Assembly: GCA_018389105.1 (NCBI GenBank)
Contig: JACATO010001002.1
Span: 186,001 to 250,000, forward strand
Length of the DNA stretch: 64,000 bases
Source of the DNA: Nautilus pompilius
Taxonomy: Eukaryota; Mollusca; Cephalopoda; Nautilida; Nautilidae
Reading direction: 5' to 3'
In this document: piece by piece, positions 49,886-62,100 of the stretch
How positions within the stretch are numbered: the stretch's first letter is position 1
Layout of the letters: every line of letters begins with the position of its first letter
The notes under the pieces: generated by a model
Told to the model about the DNA's origin: nothing
Database searches by the model: none
Seen by the model: the letters and a program-made list of their open reading frames with translations, nothing else
Position numbers and translations under genes: made by a program

Positions 49886-50590
49886 CAGGGTGTTCCAAAA
49901 GTCTTGGGCACATTTTGACAATGAATATCTCGGAAACTATTAAGGATATAAAAACGCATCTGGTAAATTCAGAAAGCTTGTAATCTCAATTTTTACATGG
50001 AATGTTCAAAGATGTTCAATGTGAGCACCATTGGTCACACGACACACATCAAGCCTATAGTCCAATTCTTGCCAAACGCGTCCCAGCATTGCATTGTCAA
50101 TGGTTGAAACAGCTTCTGTTATTCGTGCCTTCAGCTCATCCACGTCTCTGGGAATAGGGGGCACATATACCAATCCTTTCACAAATCCCCACAAAAAGAA
50201 ATCGCATGGTGTGAGGTCTGGAGATCTGGGTGGCCAGGACATGAGATCGTGATCATTCTGCCCAGACCTTCCAATCCATCTGTCTGGCAGTTTTATGTTC
50301 AGAAACTGTCTAACCCTGAGGCTCCAGTCTGGTGGCGCTCCATCCTGTTGGAAAATGAAGTCACCAGACTCTTTCTCACTCAATTTATCCATTAACTAAA
50401 AAATCTGAAAAGATATCTAAAAAAATCTTAATCTAAAAAAATCTTAATATCTGAAAAGAAATAAAAAAATCAATAGCCTTACAAAAAATTAATGTAATTA
50501 GCTTTAAAATGACAACTTTTATCTTACTACCATTCATAGTTAAATAGATATGGGGACTTCAAATGTGCCCAAGACTTTTGGAACACCCTG
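49886..50590. mobile_element. Internally deleted Tc1/mariner-superfamily element, 705 bp, perfect 30-bp inverted ends
   Basis: The element is flanked by TA at 49884-49885 and 50591-50592. Its first 30 bases (CAGGGTGTTCCAAAAGTCTT then GGGCACATTT) are the exact reverse complement of its last 30. A minus-strand open frame inside encodes the C-terminal half of a transposase. The N-terminal DNA-binding region and the first catalytic aspartate are missing. In their place is AT-rich sequence with short AAAAAAATCTTAAT repeats (50398-50470). A full element would be considerably longer, so this is an internal-deletion derivative. Perfect ends suggest a recent insertion compared with the other transposon relics here. 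Confidence 0.92.
50006..50392 (-). pseudogene. Transposase C-terminal half, Tc1/mariner superfamily (DDE/D type)
   Basis: The frame from ATG at 50392-50390 to the stop at about 50006 encodes 128 residues without a stop or frameshift. Near residues 12-20 FIFQQDGAPPDW matches the second catalytic aspartate motif (QQDGAPPHW in the family); the usual His is Asp here. About residues 52-67, PPRSPDLTPCDFFLWG matches the third catalytic motif with an Asp as acidic residue. The remaining C-terminus is a normal tail. The family protein is usually about 340 residues, so roughly the first 60% is missing, including the helix-turn-helix and the first catalytic Asp. The ATG is probably an internal Met rather than a true start. 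The product could not catalyse transposition by itself. The surrounding inverted repeats could be mobilised by an intact relative. Confidence 0.9.
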
Positions 50591-51929
50591 TATTTAAAGA
50601 TGTACAGATGTTGTTCGTCACTCACTCAAGAAAGGTTATTTGCTCAGTAATTTTGTTTTTTTTTTGAAATATAGACGTTATTTTCTAAAAACTAAATTCT
50701 GTAATTCTTTACTATTAAAAAAAACAAACATAAGAGTTAATCTGATAAATCAACGTATTTCTTGTATCATTTTTATTATATCGATTTCCTCCATTATCTC
50801 GGTGTTTTACAACCAATTTGTTGTTCAAACCTGTCACAAACCTAAATGGTTTTCCTATCTATTTTTTTCTTCATTTTTATCATTTTAATTTCAAATGAAC
50901 TTCTTTAATATGAATAATTAATTTTAACCATTTAAACTTCATCTATACACTGATTCACTCTAAAGATTCTGACGGTGAAACAACTGACGCTTCTCATTAG
51001 ATATTTAACGTTCTAATCTGTGAGAGTCCGATTGCTTCAGTTCATCATGTATTTCCATAGCCCCCCTTTTTAGTCTCATAAATTAGAGAGCCGGTGTAGT
51101 AGCTTCATATTAATAAGCTTCAAGTAACGTTTACATTCTTCTTACTCTGGCTTCACTCCAGCAGAAAAATTCTACAAACCAAGTTATAATGACGTTTAAC
51201 CTGCTTTCCGTCAAAAGGAAACTTGGCATTTTCCCTAGTTGAATCCTGTAAACCCTTTTTTCGCACCTGATATTACAGCAGAAAAAGCGATAAACTGAAA
51301 AAGGCCTTCAGTTTCGTTACATCGGTTTAATAACTTTATACTCCCCAAAGGTAATGAAACTCGCCCATAAAGGAATCCTTCAAGACCTTCAGTTTACTTA
51401 CTTTTCTGATATCCATGTTTCTGATAGAGAAACATAAAAGTTTGAAAAATATCGTTAAAGGTATAACTTCCGCTTACTAAGTGGATAAATAAAATTGAAA
51501 ACATGTGACGATTTCAAATATAACATGTGGATACGTGATTTCTGCAAATAAACCTGAAAAACAAGACATTTGTGACTCATTTAAATATGGGTACAGTTTC
51601 AAGGTATGTGAGGATAGATGGGAAGGTAGATTTTATTACTGGCATTTCCAGGTTAGTGCCAAATGTTTGGCCATGGGTGTGCATTTAGAAAATTCAATAT
51701 GTAAAATAGATTCAGTTCGATTAACATCTTTAACAGCCACCGGTAGCAAACCTTTTGTAATATCCTTAATTGCTGACATACATTTGAAAATGTTTTGCAT
51801 TATCAGAGCAATACATAGAAATAACTACCTGTCGCTACAGATACGTGAACAAAACAACACTTTACCTAGTTGGAGGGATATAAATCATAGCGATCAGGTA
51901 TGCAGAGCTAAACGGGGGAAGCCAATGTG
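50591..51929. other. No proven gene; one 145-codon frame
   Basis: AT-rich sequence. The plus frame at 51505-51942 starts at a GTG and encodes a Cys-containing hypothetical peptide with no recognised domain. Its last part runs into the Tc1-like relic, so it is probably chance. Confidence 0.45.
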
Positions 51930-52760
51930 CCTCCATGTCTAGAAGACAGAGCTGTTGTCCCGCATGCAAATATTCAGAAGTGCCAGCTATCGCCACAGTG
52001 ATGTCATTAGATCGCGGAACTAGTTAAAACGTAGATGAAAGATGAAGGGTCAAGCAAGCCGAGGCAGTGGCTTGCTTGCAAGAAGCTAGTAAATAAGACA
52101 AAGATACAGTATCGCCCGCCACCGTTCGTAATGTACCAAACCCAGTCCTTCTTCGAGAAGATCTGGTAAGAAAGGGCGACCTACTGGGAATGGTTTCTGG
52201 CAACAGCCAGTCTTAACTCAGCATCGACAGCGAATCGTTCGTGGATATCGCGTCGACAAAGGCCATGTCGACTGCTACGTACTTGAAGCTAACCATTGGG
52301 AAGTGGAAGTTTGATGATGTTGGAAGAAACCTTGCGAATTTTTAAAAGAAACCTACCGCCATGCTGCATAATCTTGTTTTCGCTTTATTTGAATACCAAA
52401 TTTTCAACAAGAATGTGTGGAACTCTATCTGACAAGAAAAAAATATAGAGAGATTCTATATAACGATGAAAGCTTCCAGTCTTACTGTCTAACTATGCGC
52501 CAGGTATGGAATCAGTCATACATCTGCGGGATGAGATTGAGTGGCATGTGCAGTGTTGGAATATCAAAATTCTGTAGCGGCTTCTGAAATCATTTGTTCA
52601 AGAATGAAATCTAATCCTTAAGTTATTATGCGAAAATACTGCACAGCTGATGTCCGTAGATGGTAGCCTTTTCTATACATTTCAACTGATTTTGCATTTC
52701 TCGATTAATTTCCTGAATACTTACATGATGGTGAGAGCTTTCGGTAGTGTCTTGCATGAC
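51930..52760 (+). pseudogene. Heavily decayed Tc1-like transposase
   Basis: Traces of a whole transposase occur in the right order across frames. At 52106 TVSPATVRN then LLREDLVRKG matches the TVRNRLREAGL segment that ends the DNA-binding region. In a second frame GRPTGNGFWQQPVLTQHRQR (about 52169-52228) matches the RRP-PVLTxRHRxxR linker. At 52453-52484 REILYNDESFQ matches the first catalytic Asp motif (VLFSDESRF), with GAT at 52465-52467. At about 52556-52600 NIKIL, stop, RLLKSFVQE resembles the YIxEILRPxVVPF segment. CENTAQLM (about 52628) may be the second Asp motif. AFLD, stop, FPEYLHDGESF (about 52695-52735) may be the SPDLxPIEHLWDELG motif. The gap between linker and first Asp is about 120 bp too long, so an insertion is likely. 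Each block alone is weak, and the order makes the case. Confidence 0.6.
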
Positions 52761-55700
52761 TGAGTGAACTTTTAAGGATCTTCAGAGGACTTTCCTGTAC
52801 TTTGACCGCCATATTTTCTGAGGAATGTTGAGAGAAAATCTTTGTTGCCAACCGGAAGAGCATCGTCAACACTACCTATGCAATCAGTAGCCGGTCTTTC
52901 AGTAGCATCAAAGTCTTTTCTGGCGTCCTGAAGTTAGGAAACCTTGTTTCAGTAATTTCTATCATCCTACCGTTGCCTTCTTTCAACTGGTGCCTCCAGA
53001 ATGGATTAACCTCTTACTGATTTCTTTTGTTCTTTAATTGGATTCATCGAAGACTTGCTACCACTTTAAGAAACTGCAAGACGAAACAAAGTGGGCTCTG
53101 ATCAGCGGTGGTCGGTTGGTAAATGGAATGATATCCTTGACAGGAAACTGACATACAGACTAAGATGCACTGGAAAATTATTATGTTACAGGATTCGTTA
53201 TTTGGCTAACGCTCCACTAAATTTGCATAAACATTATTTGGAGGGAGTGCTTACATACTAGCATCCCATACTGGCATACACCGCCGCGACCTCTGCCGTC
53301 AGATTTCGTTTTAAATAAACTAAGAAGAAAACTAGTCCGGAAATGTTTTGATCACAACACATATTTCTGTTTCGAACTAACGTCCACCGGTTCTCCTCAG
53401 AATTCACAGTAAAGTTTCGCAGTTTAACAGTCAGTGGACGATAAACTGGACAAGGATGTATTTCCTAAATTAGTACAATGCGAGGTGTTTTTCTTCAAAA
53501 GTAAATGCTATGCAAATTTCGTGGAGGGCAATAAAACTAATGCAAAGATGTGAACTTCAGATATCTTTGTTGAGTGGAAGCCAGAATTGTATTCAGCCTC
53601 GAAATTGCAAAGGCAAAAAGCTTCCATGGCTGATACAAAGACACGAAAAGAAATACGCCATCAATACGATTCTTAAAGAAATCACTGCTATCGCTCGTGC
53701 GTCGTCTACTCCACTCATTAACAATTATATTGCATAAAATATTTTCTAATTCCCGATTGTGCCTAGAATCATTTTATGGTCCCCTAGTATAACTGTAGAT
53801 AGCTGAAAAGTCCCCCTATTCTCAAAACTTTATTATTCTTCAAACTTATACGCAGTTTCCTTTGAAATTCTAAATCTAAAACTGTGTATATCTGATATTT
53901 TTAATCGTTCGATGAAATTCCAAATGCGTAACACCTGCGAATTAATGAGTGGCATAAAATCCACTGTCTCTACCTGGTATTTGCGATAGGCATTTGTTTC
54001 TATCATGTTTACTATCCGAGTGGCGGTCGTTACTAAATAGTTCGCACTATATAAGTTTCCTGTAAACAGGGAGTTTAGCGTGACGGCAAATGAAAACAGG
54101 TGTTGGCTTTATAAATCTTGATCACCTGCAATTGGACAGACACGAATACATGGCCATTCGTGTTTCGGTGGTCTTTGGGGACTCCGGTTTTACCCTTTTA
54201 TCGTTCTTTTCCATGCGATGTTCCCCCGACCACCGTTAAATCATTGCAGTTGTGTGTCGGGCGGAAGACGTCTTTCATCACCTGCTCACGGTCACGCCTG
54301 CTGGAGTAATCAAATTCGCCGGTTCCATACATCGCCCTCCGATGGCGAGGACGTAGAGCAAACGTCGACAGACGCCAGTTTTGACAAAAACAGACATCGA
54401 TTTATGTACCGCGCGGCTGAAAAGAAACAACAAAACGCTACAGAGAAAAATTAAAGAATGCGATTTATGCGGCTGGGAATTCATGAGGAATTTTTTTTTT
54501 GTTTTTGTTTTTGTTTTTTTTTAAGTCCCCGAAGAGGCAAGACGTGCGTGAGGATGTGATGAATTTCGAGACCCCTTTTCTGAAATGAAAAGAAACAAAA
54601 GGTCGGCAGCGAAAAAGGCCCGAGATGGAACTAGACGTGGACGTGGAGCCGTGCGCCTGCTCGGAATCTTATTATGAATATTAGAGGTGCTCAGAGATGC
54701 GGCTCAAGTCTATTCCCTTCCATGCGGGTGGGGGGATATTTTTTTGAAAACTATACGCGGTCAACGAAAGAGAAATTTGCGATGGTAATTTTCCTTCTTT
54801 TCCCATCCCCTTGCTGTCGGCGAAAGGTTGATATTGGAAAATCAGTGACAATATAAAGTCTTGCCCGAGTCAGTTCTAATTTTCAGGAAAGGGGAACGGA
54901 CCAACTTGCTAAAGACAATTAATCGCGTTGTCTTCTGATTAGCCGTGGTGATGTCTCCGTTGCGGGAAGTCAGTCGAACTCCTTCTTTTCTTTTTTTTCT
55001 CTCCACGTCGATTTAAATTAAACCCGGCGCCCGGATTTTAGTTTTGAAGTCTCTACTATGGAAACCGCGCGGGGGGGGGGGAATCATAAACTTCAATAAA
55101 TTCAAGCGGAAGCGGAAAGCGAATCTAAATTTAGCTTTGTGTCTGGAAAATACTTCCTGTTTGTTTGCTTGTGGGCTGAACCGGGTCTTTTCGCTCGGTG
55201 GGGTGTGAGCGAAAATGGCCAAAGGGGGCCAATGATCAGAAGTCTTCCAAGAGGAAATGTCCTCGTTTCAAGCTACAGCGAGACTTAACTGCGCATGCGC
55301 CAATCACTGCGTTGACTCTCTTTTTTTTCTTTTTCCGCATTGGTAAGAAAAAAAAATAAAGTATGCATAACATAAACCGAATTTTGCTTACAGTTTTCTT
55401 TCCTGAGTCTTGGAAAAATATTTTTAAGGCCCATCGTAAAGCTTACCAAAGAGTCACCTTATTCCATTCGGTATTTGTCGATCGTCCATTGTTTGCCAGC
55501 TTTGGTAATCAAGAACAACCTTAAGGCCCGATACTCTAATAATTTCTAACATATTTTATGACGGCATCTGTCTGTCTGTGTGTGTTTTTTATATTGTGAG
55601 ATCCGGCCAATTTAATTTAATCTGCCTTGGAAATTGCATTAAGTTATTTTGAATAGTTTCCCAACGGAACCTAGAACTTCATGAAATATACATAACAAAT

Positions 55701-55859
55701 TGAATTCAGACGCCCCTCAGAGTGACCGGTCTTCTGGCAGAGTTGGTTGCTGGAATGTCTTTATAGGCTTGTAGAGTGTGTCTCACCTGATGTATTTCCG
55801 TATAACAAATACATTAGGTAAAGTGCTGTACATATCTCCACTTTCATGTGTAATCACGT
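52761..55859. other. No gene seen
   Basis: Unique sequence. Frames at 53510-53737 and 54118-54484 have no motif. A GC-richer patch lies at about 54540-54680, a (GTTTTT)-like tract at 54490-54522 and a G run at about 55070-55081. Confidence 0.45.
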
Positions 55860-56520
55860 GTTGTTAAGTGGGGCACGAAAATTGCTACCAAACAAATATT
55901 CAATCAACTTTTCATGTAGTGTTCTCGTCACCAAACTTAGTCTTAATAACAGCTCTCAAACGTAACACGGAGCTCATCGGACTTCTACAATATTAAATAA
56001 ATAAGAAATTTCTATTTTGGGGGGGTAGTGATTGGTTTTAAATGACTCTCTGACAGACTTTTCCCCGTTCACCTTCTCGCTTTGTATCTTCTCACATCTA
56101 TTTAATTGAGTTCATATCTGGAGACTCTGCGGGCCATTCCATCTAGCATCTTAAAAATCTCTTTACTTTATGTTGTGCTTGTCATTATCGTGATGCTAGA
56201 AAATATAATTTTGTCTCAGCAGTTCCATTAATAACAGAAACAATTTTTTTCCCAGTATGTCCTTATATACTTACCTATCCTTCCATGATAAGGTCTATCA
56301 GTTACAACTGACCAACTCCTCTTGAGGTAAAACAAAAATATATATAGCACAGAGATTTCGATTGATTATTACCACTCGTAAAATTGGTCATCACAGTTTT
56401 CATCGAATTCTTTCCCAAATGTATACTATTTGATGAATGTAGATCAAGGAACTTAACCCCGATAACTGTGGAGATTTTCGCGTTTTTTCTTAAAACTGAA
56501 CCTTTGATGATGCAGTTTAT
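55860..56520 (-). pseudogene. Decayed Tc1 transposase (DD34E type), nearly whole catalytic region
   Basis: Read on the minus strand the blocks occur in the correct order. GKNSMKTVM (about 56413-56387) fits the RKKGExxxPKNTIPTV segment. GVGQL (about 56310) fits SGTGQL. VYKDILGKKL (about 56260-56230) fits YQDILAKNVLP. HHDNDKHNIK (about 56194-56165) fits the second catalytic motif QQDNDPKHTSK. EWPAESPDMNSIK (56139-56101) fits DWPAQSPDLNPIE, with the catalytic Glu changed to Lys. Next MWEDTKREGERGK fits NLWEDLKRRVHxRK, and KLIEYLFGS (about 55905) fits the C-terminal KLVESMPRR. Frameshifts separate most blocks and several stops interrupt them. The element belongs to a different Tc1 subgroup from the relic at 51930-52760 and from the element at 49886. 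Its terminal repeats are not recognisable. Confidence 0.8.
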
Positions 56521-58789
56521 TTTCTGACCGATTGGAGCCTAGTAAACGATTCTTATCTCTCCTGTAGCTCTTCGGCAATCCGTGTTCCAAACTTTTCTTT
56601 ACCCCCTCCTCCCTTGTTACCATTCTTCTGATCTTTCTGTCCGCTCATTCCCCCTCTGGATTACACAATTAGCACATCATCTCGCGGATTCTTCGTTCTT
56701 CAGGGCTATAACTGCCCCTCTCCCTCTCAGACCAGCTCTACTGCGATCTTTGGTTTTCCACTGAAGAGAGTACACCGAAGTCACTCTTCTCATATCTCTT
56801 GCGCGAATGAATTCATTTACGTGCATTTATGTAATCAACGAACAATTGGTGCATATTATTTTTATTTAATCATATTCAAATTCAAAACATCTCAAAATTC
56901 CGTTAAATATTTGTCGGAATCAGCTTTCAAGCCACGGTAAACAATCCGTAATTAACGCTTAAAAGTACAGATGTCCGCAACGTTGTTTCTGTTGTATTTT
57001 CCATGCGTGTTAACCATCGGATGGCGCCAACTTCACAGACGGGTAAGATCTTGTCGGAGGACCGATCAGTCTGAGGCGGTCGAACACCCTTCGATCCACT
57101 GTATATATTGCACGGTTAGGCCAGCTTCAAAAGTTGGAAACTCCGTCGGATGGATGCGGGGGCGATAGTGATGGCTTGGATACTTCTCCTTTTATTAAAA
57201 TGTCTCTGTTACGTTTACTTTTTCTGTCCTCTTTAAATTAATTTAAAATTAAAAGGCAATTAGATGGGTGCAACCAAACTGCCTTTTACAACTGCCAATT
57301 ATCCCGGTCGTTTTCCACGTACAGAGAAAACTCCACCCGTTGTTGTTGTTTTCTTTTTCCGTCGCTAAACGCCAAAGGGAAAAGAAGAAAAAAAATGTAG
57401 CATTTATTTTACAGCCATAAGGTTGTAGGGCGATTACACACACGCTTACAGGGAGCAAATAGTTAAAATATTTTATATAGGACATTAATTTCGCTATTTC
57501 ACCCCGCCCCTCCGCCTTGTTAACATTAAGAAATCTCCTTGAAGTACTACAGTCTCCTGTCTACACTTCTGACAAGTCAGCGGCTGTTCTGGCTGCTTAT
57601 CGGCCAGACTTTAATATCAGAGTAATTTGAGGAGGGAGAATTCATTATCAGCTGCCTGAAAACGCTTAAGTTTGTTTGTGTGTTTTTTTTTTTACGGTAA
57701 AGAAAAAGAAACTTGAAAAGCAATTTACTTTTTCTTCCTGTTTGGCACTTCTTACGGCATCGATAAGCGCTTTTATTTGTCTTAGGCCGCCAGAATTCCT
57801 TCGTATTTTGGTTGATTCGTATGTACGTTAATTAGAAACGTTCTCCTAATGAGCCCACGTTGGAGGGGAGGGGGCAGGGGAGATGAAGGAGGAGAAACGA
57901 AAACCGACCGGTCGCTGACAGACTGCGCGTGTTCACCACTCGTCGCTGGGTCCGCTAAGTCCACATTTATTCCACCCTCTGATATAACGCCAAAGGTGGT
58001 CTGAATAAAGACGAAGAACTCGCAGACTCCCCTGAACGAGAACGTTGCAGAAGAACCGGCGTACATCGCTAGAAGCTTCGTCCTTCTGCTACCCATCACA
58101 AAGAAATTCTGCTCTCCCATATTTTTTTTTTTTTTTTTTTTTAAATTGTAAGCTTCTTTGCCGTTGTAAAAATGTCCGGAATCTGTGTGGTCATCTGTAG
58201 ACTCGAGCTGTACTCGAGCCACGATCTAATACATCAGCTTCCAGCGGTATTGATCCTCCGTTTCTAACTGCCGATAAATAACAATATATAGCTTCCTCGT
58301 TAAAATAATCAAGAACGTTAACTCCTCTTTACTTAATCGTCAGAGAAAAGGCCATCTTTACACGGCACACGTATAAGATATTTACCGTCTTCCACGAAAT
58401 GAGGCTGCTAGAGCCCAGTATTTGTGGCAAAACTGATCAACGTCATAAGAGGAACCAGCACCCGATTAAATTAATGTTTATTTAAAAATTGTTTTACTGG
58501 ATTTTTTTGCCTTTTCCATTGACTACTGGACTTATTCGCGTTAATCATCTAACGAATTTTAATTCTGAAAGCGTATCCCCATCTACTGGATATATATATA
58601 TATATCATCACTGGTTTTGTTATTATATTTTTTAACTTATACGTCTTGTTTGTTTCTGTATTAACGAAATATCTCAGTTTGGCTAAGGGTTAACCTTTCA
58701 CCGAAAAAGTCTCGCGATCACTGAGTCAGTACAGATATGTAAAGACCATTTTTATGACGGTTACTAAGAATACTTGAATTTATTCTTGG
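56521..58789. other. No proven gene; a 146-codon minus frame at 57782-58222
   Basis: The minus frame from 58222 to 57782 reads through a 21-T tract (58122-58142) as poly-Lys. It ends in a Pro/Ser-rich segment (SPPSSPLPPPLQRG) without a known domain. The region around it is somewhat GC-richer. The frame could be a first exon or chance. A (TA)n run lies at 58590-58605. Confidence 0.35.
58122..58142. repeat. Poly-T tract of 21
   Basis: Uninterrupted T homopolymer followed by AAATTG. No retroposon body is recognisable on either side. Confidence 0.95.
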
Positions 58790-59150
58790 AGATAAATTTA
58801 TATGATATTTACTGGCAGATACTGGCAAAAGAAAATAGATTTTACATGAATTCACTAATATTTACTCGTGAAGATAGATTTTAAATTATATTTACCAATA
58901 AAAGTAAATCAGTACGTGATGTATTATCAATAAGAATAAAGGTTACATAATGTTTACTGATGAGAATTGGTCTTAAACAATGTATTATTGGCAAAGATGT
59001 AGCGTGGCATTTACTGTTGGAATTTATATGATGCTTACCATATAGATGGACTAAACATTATATTTCCTGTTTAATCTAATCTACATGATATTTACCAAAT
59101 TCGGATAATGAGTGGCATCGACTATGGCAGATACACTTACCAGCGACGGT
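58790..59150. repeat. Very degenerate tandem repeat, unit about 30 bp
   Basis: Variants of TTACATGATATTTACTGATG then AGAATAGATC recur with irregular spacing: TATGATATTTACTGGCAGAT, TTTACTCGTGAAGATAGATT, ACATAATGTTTACTGATGAG, TATGATGCTTACCATATAGA and ACATGATATTTACCAAATTC. About ten to twelve units can be followed. Divergence is high, so the array is old. No open frame or motif is preserved. Confidence 0.65.
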
Positions 59151-62100
59151 GCTACGATGGTCATGAATATGTGCCCCTCTTTCTTACGCTAAAGCTTTAA
59201 TTGCATTTATTTATGCAAAATTTCCTTCATATTATAATTATTTAATTTTTTTTCCTTCTTTTAAACGCAAACTTTCGCATGCTGTTTTCAGTTTTCCATT
59301 CAAGATTTATTTTTCAGGGTCAGGGTCTTTGTGGAATCTATTTGCTCGTTTGTTTAATTTCCTTCTCTTTGCGGAGACAGGGTTAGTACTTGGGAAAAGC
59401 TCTTCTTCATCTCCTCTTCCCTGGGTGACATGCGAGTAACTACGTCTACGCGATATTTGCGTGGTTATAGCTATTAAGGCGAATACACGTCGTGTAAATG
59501 TGAATGCTGAGCAGAAACGGTCTTTGTGCTTGATTGTCCTTTATCTCCGGTAACAGCAGATGAAGGCTTTGCGTTTGTCGTCGCGATTTCCTTAGAACAT
59601 TAGAACATCGAATCCTTTTCTGAATAGACTGCATCTTTTGACCACAGGTTGCAACAGGTTTAGCAACTTACCAACGCTGAAAGCCACTCTGGGTACATCG
59701 TGCTACTGCGGTTATCTCCCTTGGCTAATTACCGCTGCACCTTGAAAGACTTTCACGGATGAAGATGATTAGGTGGGGACAAATGCCGGTCTACACCGTG
59801 CATTGTGCATGACCAAAGATTTCAATGCAGTGTATAGATTTATCTCATTCAGTTAACAGCGCAGGCTCAAACTTGCTTGTGGGTAAAGTGAAGAGAGATC
59901 TTATGAACGTCAATACACATAAGTATCCACGACATTTATATTTTATACGGTACATAATAACCGAATCCACTCATCTTACTTATAGATATTTAGCTACTCT
60001 GTTTAACTGAGACAAATTTAACATCTCGCACTCTTTCATTCAAAGAGACCTCCCTCACCAAGAGCGTGTAACGGTGTCTGAGATGTTCTATTGATTTTAT
60101 TTCGCCCACAGTAAACGCTGATTTAAGTGGAAACTCAATGGTAATCTCCCTTGAAGTCGCTTTCTTGCCTTGTAATCCAGATGGATTTTTCACTTCTGCT
60201 TCTATATTTTTTTCTGACGTAGTAATTTTGGCTGGAATTTTAAAGACAATTACTTGGAATATTCGTCATGCGCCCGGAATTACAGTAGGATCGATTACTT
60301 ACACAATGGTGAATAACTATGCATTATCTTCTTCTTCTTTTCCTTTTTATTCATAAAGAACAGTAGAGATGACGCCAGTAGCAATCCTAGCGCATTTAGA
60401 ATTTGGCAATTAAGAGAAATGATACTGAGTAGTCGATCGCGCTTGAATGGCATTATATCGCCACGCGTATACAGCACTCGGATCCCGCGCAATAGTAGAA
60501 AGATAACGTAATTATAAGTTTCTGGAACACGTACGAACAGATAAACGGTTTCATGTTAAGAGCTGTTATGGAACGAACAAAAGCAAGTTGGGTTAAGAGA
60601 GTGATCACCCTTGAAGATGGCAAAATTACTTGAGTTTAGAAAGTCCGATAGGGTTTGTAATATTGTGAAACAAGATGAAATAAAAATAAAATTATGAATA
60701 GGTTTTGGAATTGTATGAAGAAACCTTGTTTGGGTTTAAATGGTCCATATATGGAAAAATGGGTCAGGTGGAAAATCCATTGGTACCTTCAGTATAAATT
60801 GTCAATATGATTATCTTGGATAATGGGGAAGGGGAAATGCCTTGCAGTAGAAGAGGTGTAGGGACGGCTGATGATCCTAATATATTTTTTTAAATACATG
60901 AATAATAAATTAATAAATTTTTAGCAGAATTCTTACATAAGCTAATTTCGCTATATCTTTAAAGATTAGCTTAAATAAGCGAACGGTGGTTTATACTTGA
61001 AAGATAGAGAGCTTATGTAAATATCAGGTTAACACGGACCTTGATTTGCAGATTACCTAATATCTGCGAGCCAATAGTTAATCATAACCATACTGTCAAG
61101 TAAAAATGCCGTCAATCCAGTGCTTCACCATGTTACCACGACTGACAGAGACACCCACATATTGGCCACACCTTGTTTTTACTCCAGCCCACAACAGTAA
61201 TTGTGTTCAGCTACTTCTGCGTCTCGACACGAGCATCGTCTACATTAGACAGAATTTATTCCAAAATAAACACAAACAAAAGCAAATCAAAAAAGAAAAA
61301 TCTGAGCCATTTGGTTTAAATGCCAGTCGCGCGGCTGTTCTTTCGAAGAAGTTCTCGTGAAAAAAACTCAGGTGTAAAGCACACAGTCCTGATGCACGCG
61401 GGCAAGAAGAGTTCGCGGAGGACACATCGGGACCTTAGAATATCTCCTCGTCGACTAGAAACTAACTAAATTTTTTTTTAAAAAGTTTTAATGTCGTTTT
61501 ACTTTCTTTCCTCTGTCGCTGGCTGAAATTAAAAGCTCTAAATTCTGACAAAATCAGGAATGTATTATCATAACCTTTTTTTAATCTGCAAAGTTTCTCG
61601 CACACCGACGATTCTTAGAAGGATGTGACTCGTGGTTTTCTCAATGATTTCGTCACTTAAAAATGAAAAGTGTTTAGAATGGTTTCGTGAAACATCTTTC
61701 TGCAATAGGGAAGACTTTTTTTTTCACTCTTTAATTTTCATGGTTACTAATGCTACAAGGATAAAATATGTTCCTCATCATTTTAAAATTACTGTAAAGT
61801 TTGTATTTTATTATTACAAGACAAGAAGTAAATTTTTCTCGAAGGCGACGAACTTTATCAATAACATGATTCTTAAAATTTTCAGGAATTTAATTTAAGA
61901 AAAAACTACTTTCTTCGACTCGGTTATTTATCAGTTCCTCACTCTACTAGTGGAGATATTTTCTTGAAATGTGTAAGATCTTAAAGTGAAAACCTATTTC
62001 GGAAAGGTTACGAAGCCTTCTGTCGTCTACACTGCCTGGAACTATCCAGGGAGTGTTTTAAACACCCAGTTCTCTTGGGGGCGTGGGTTTAATGCGGAAT

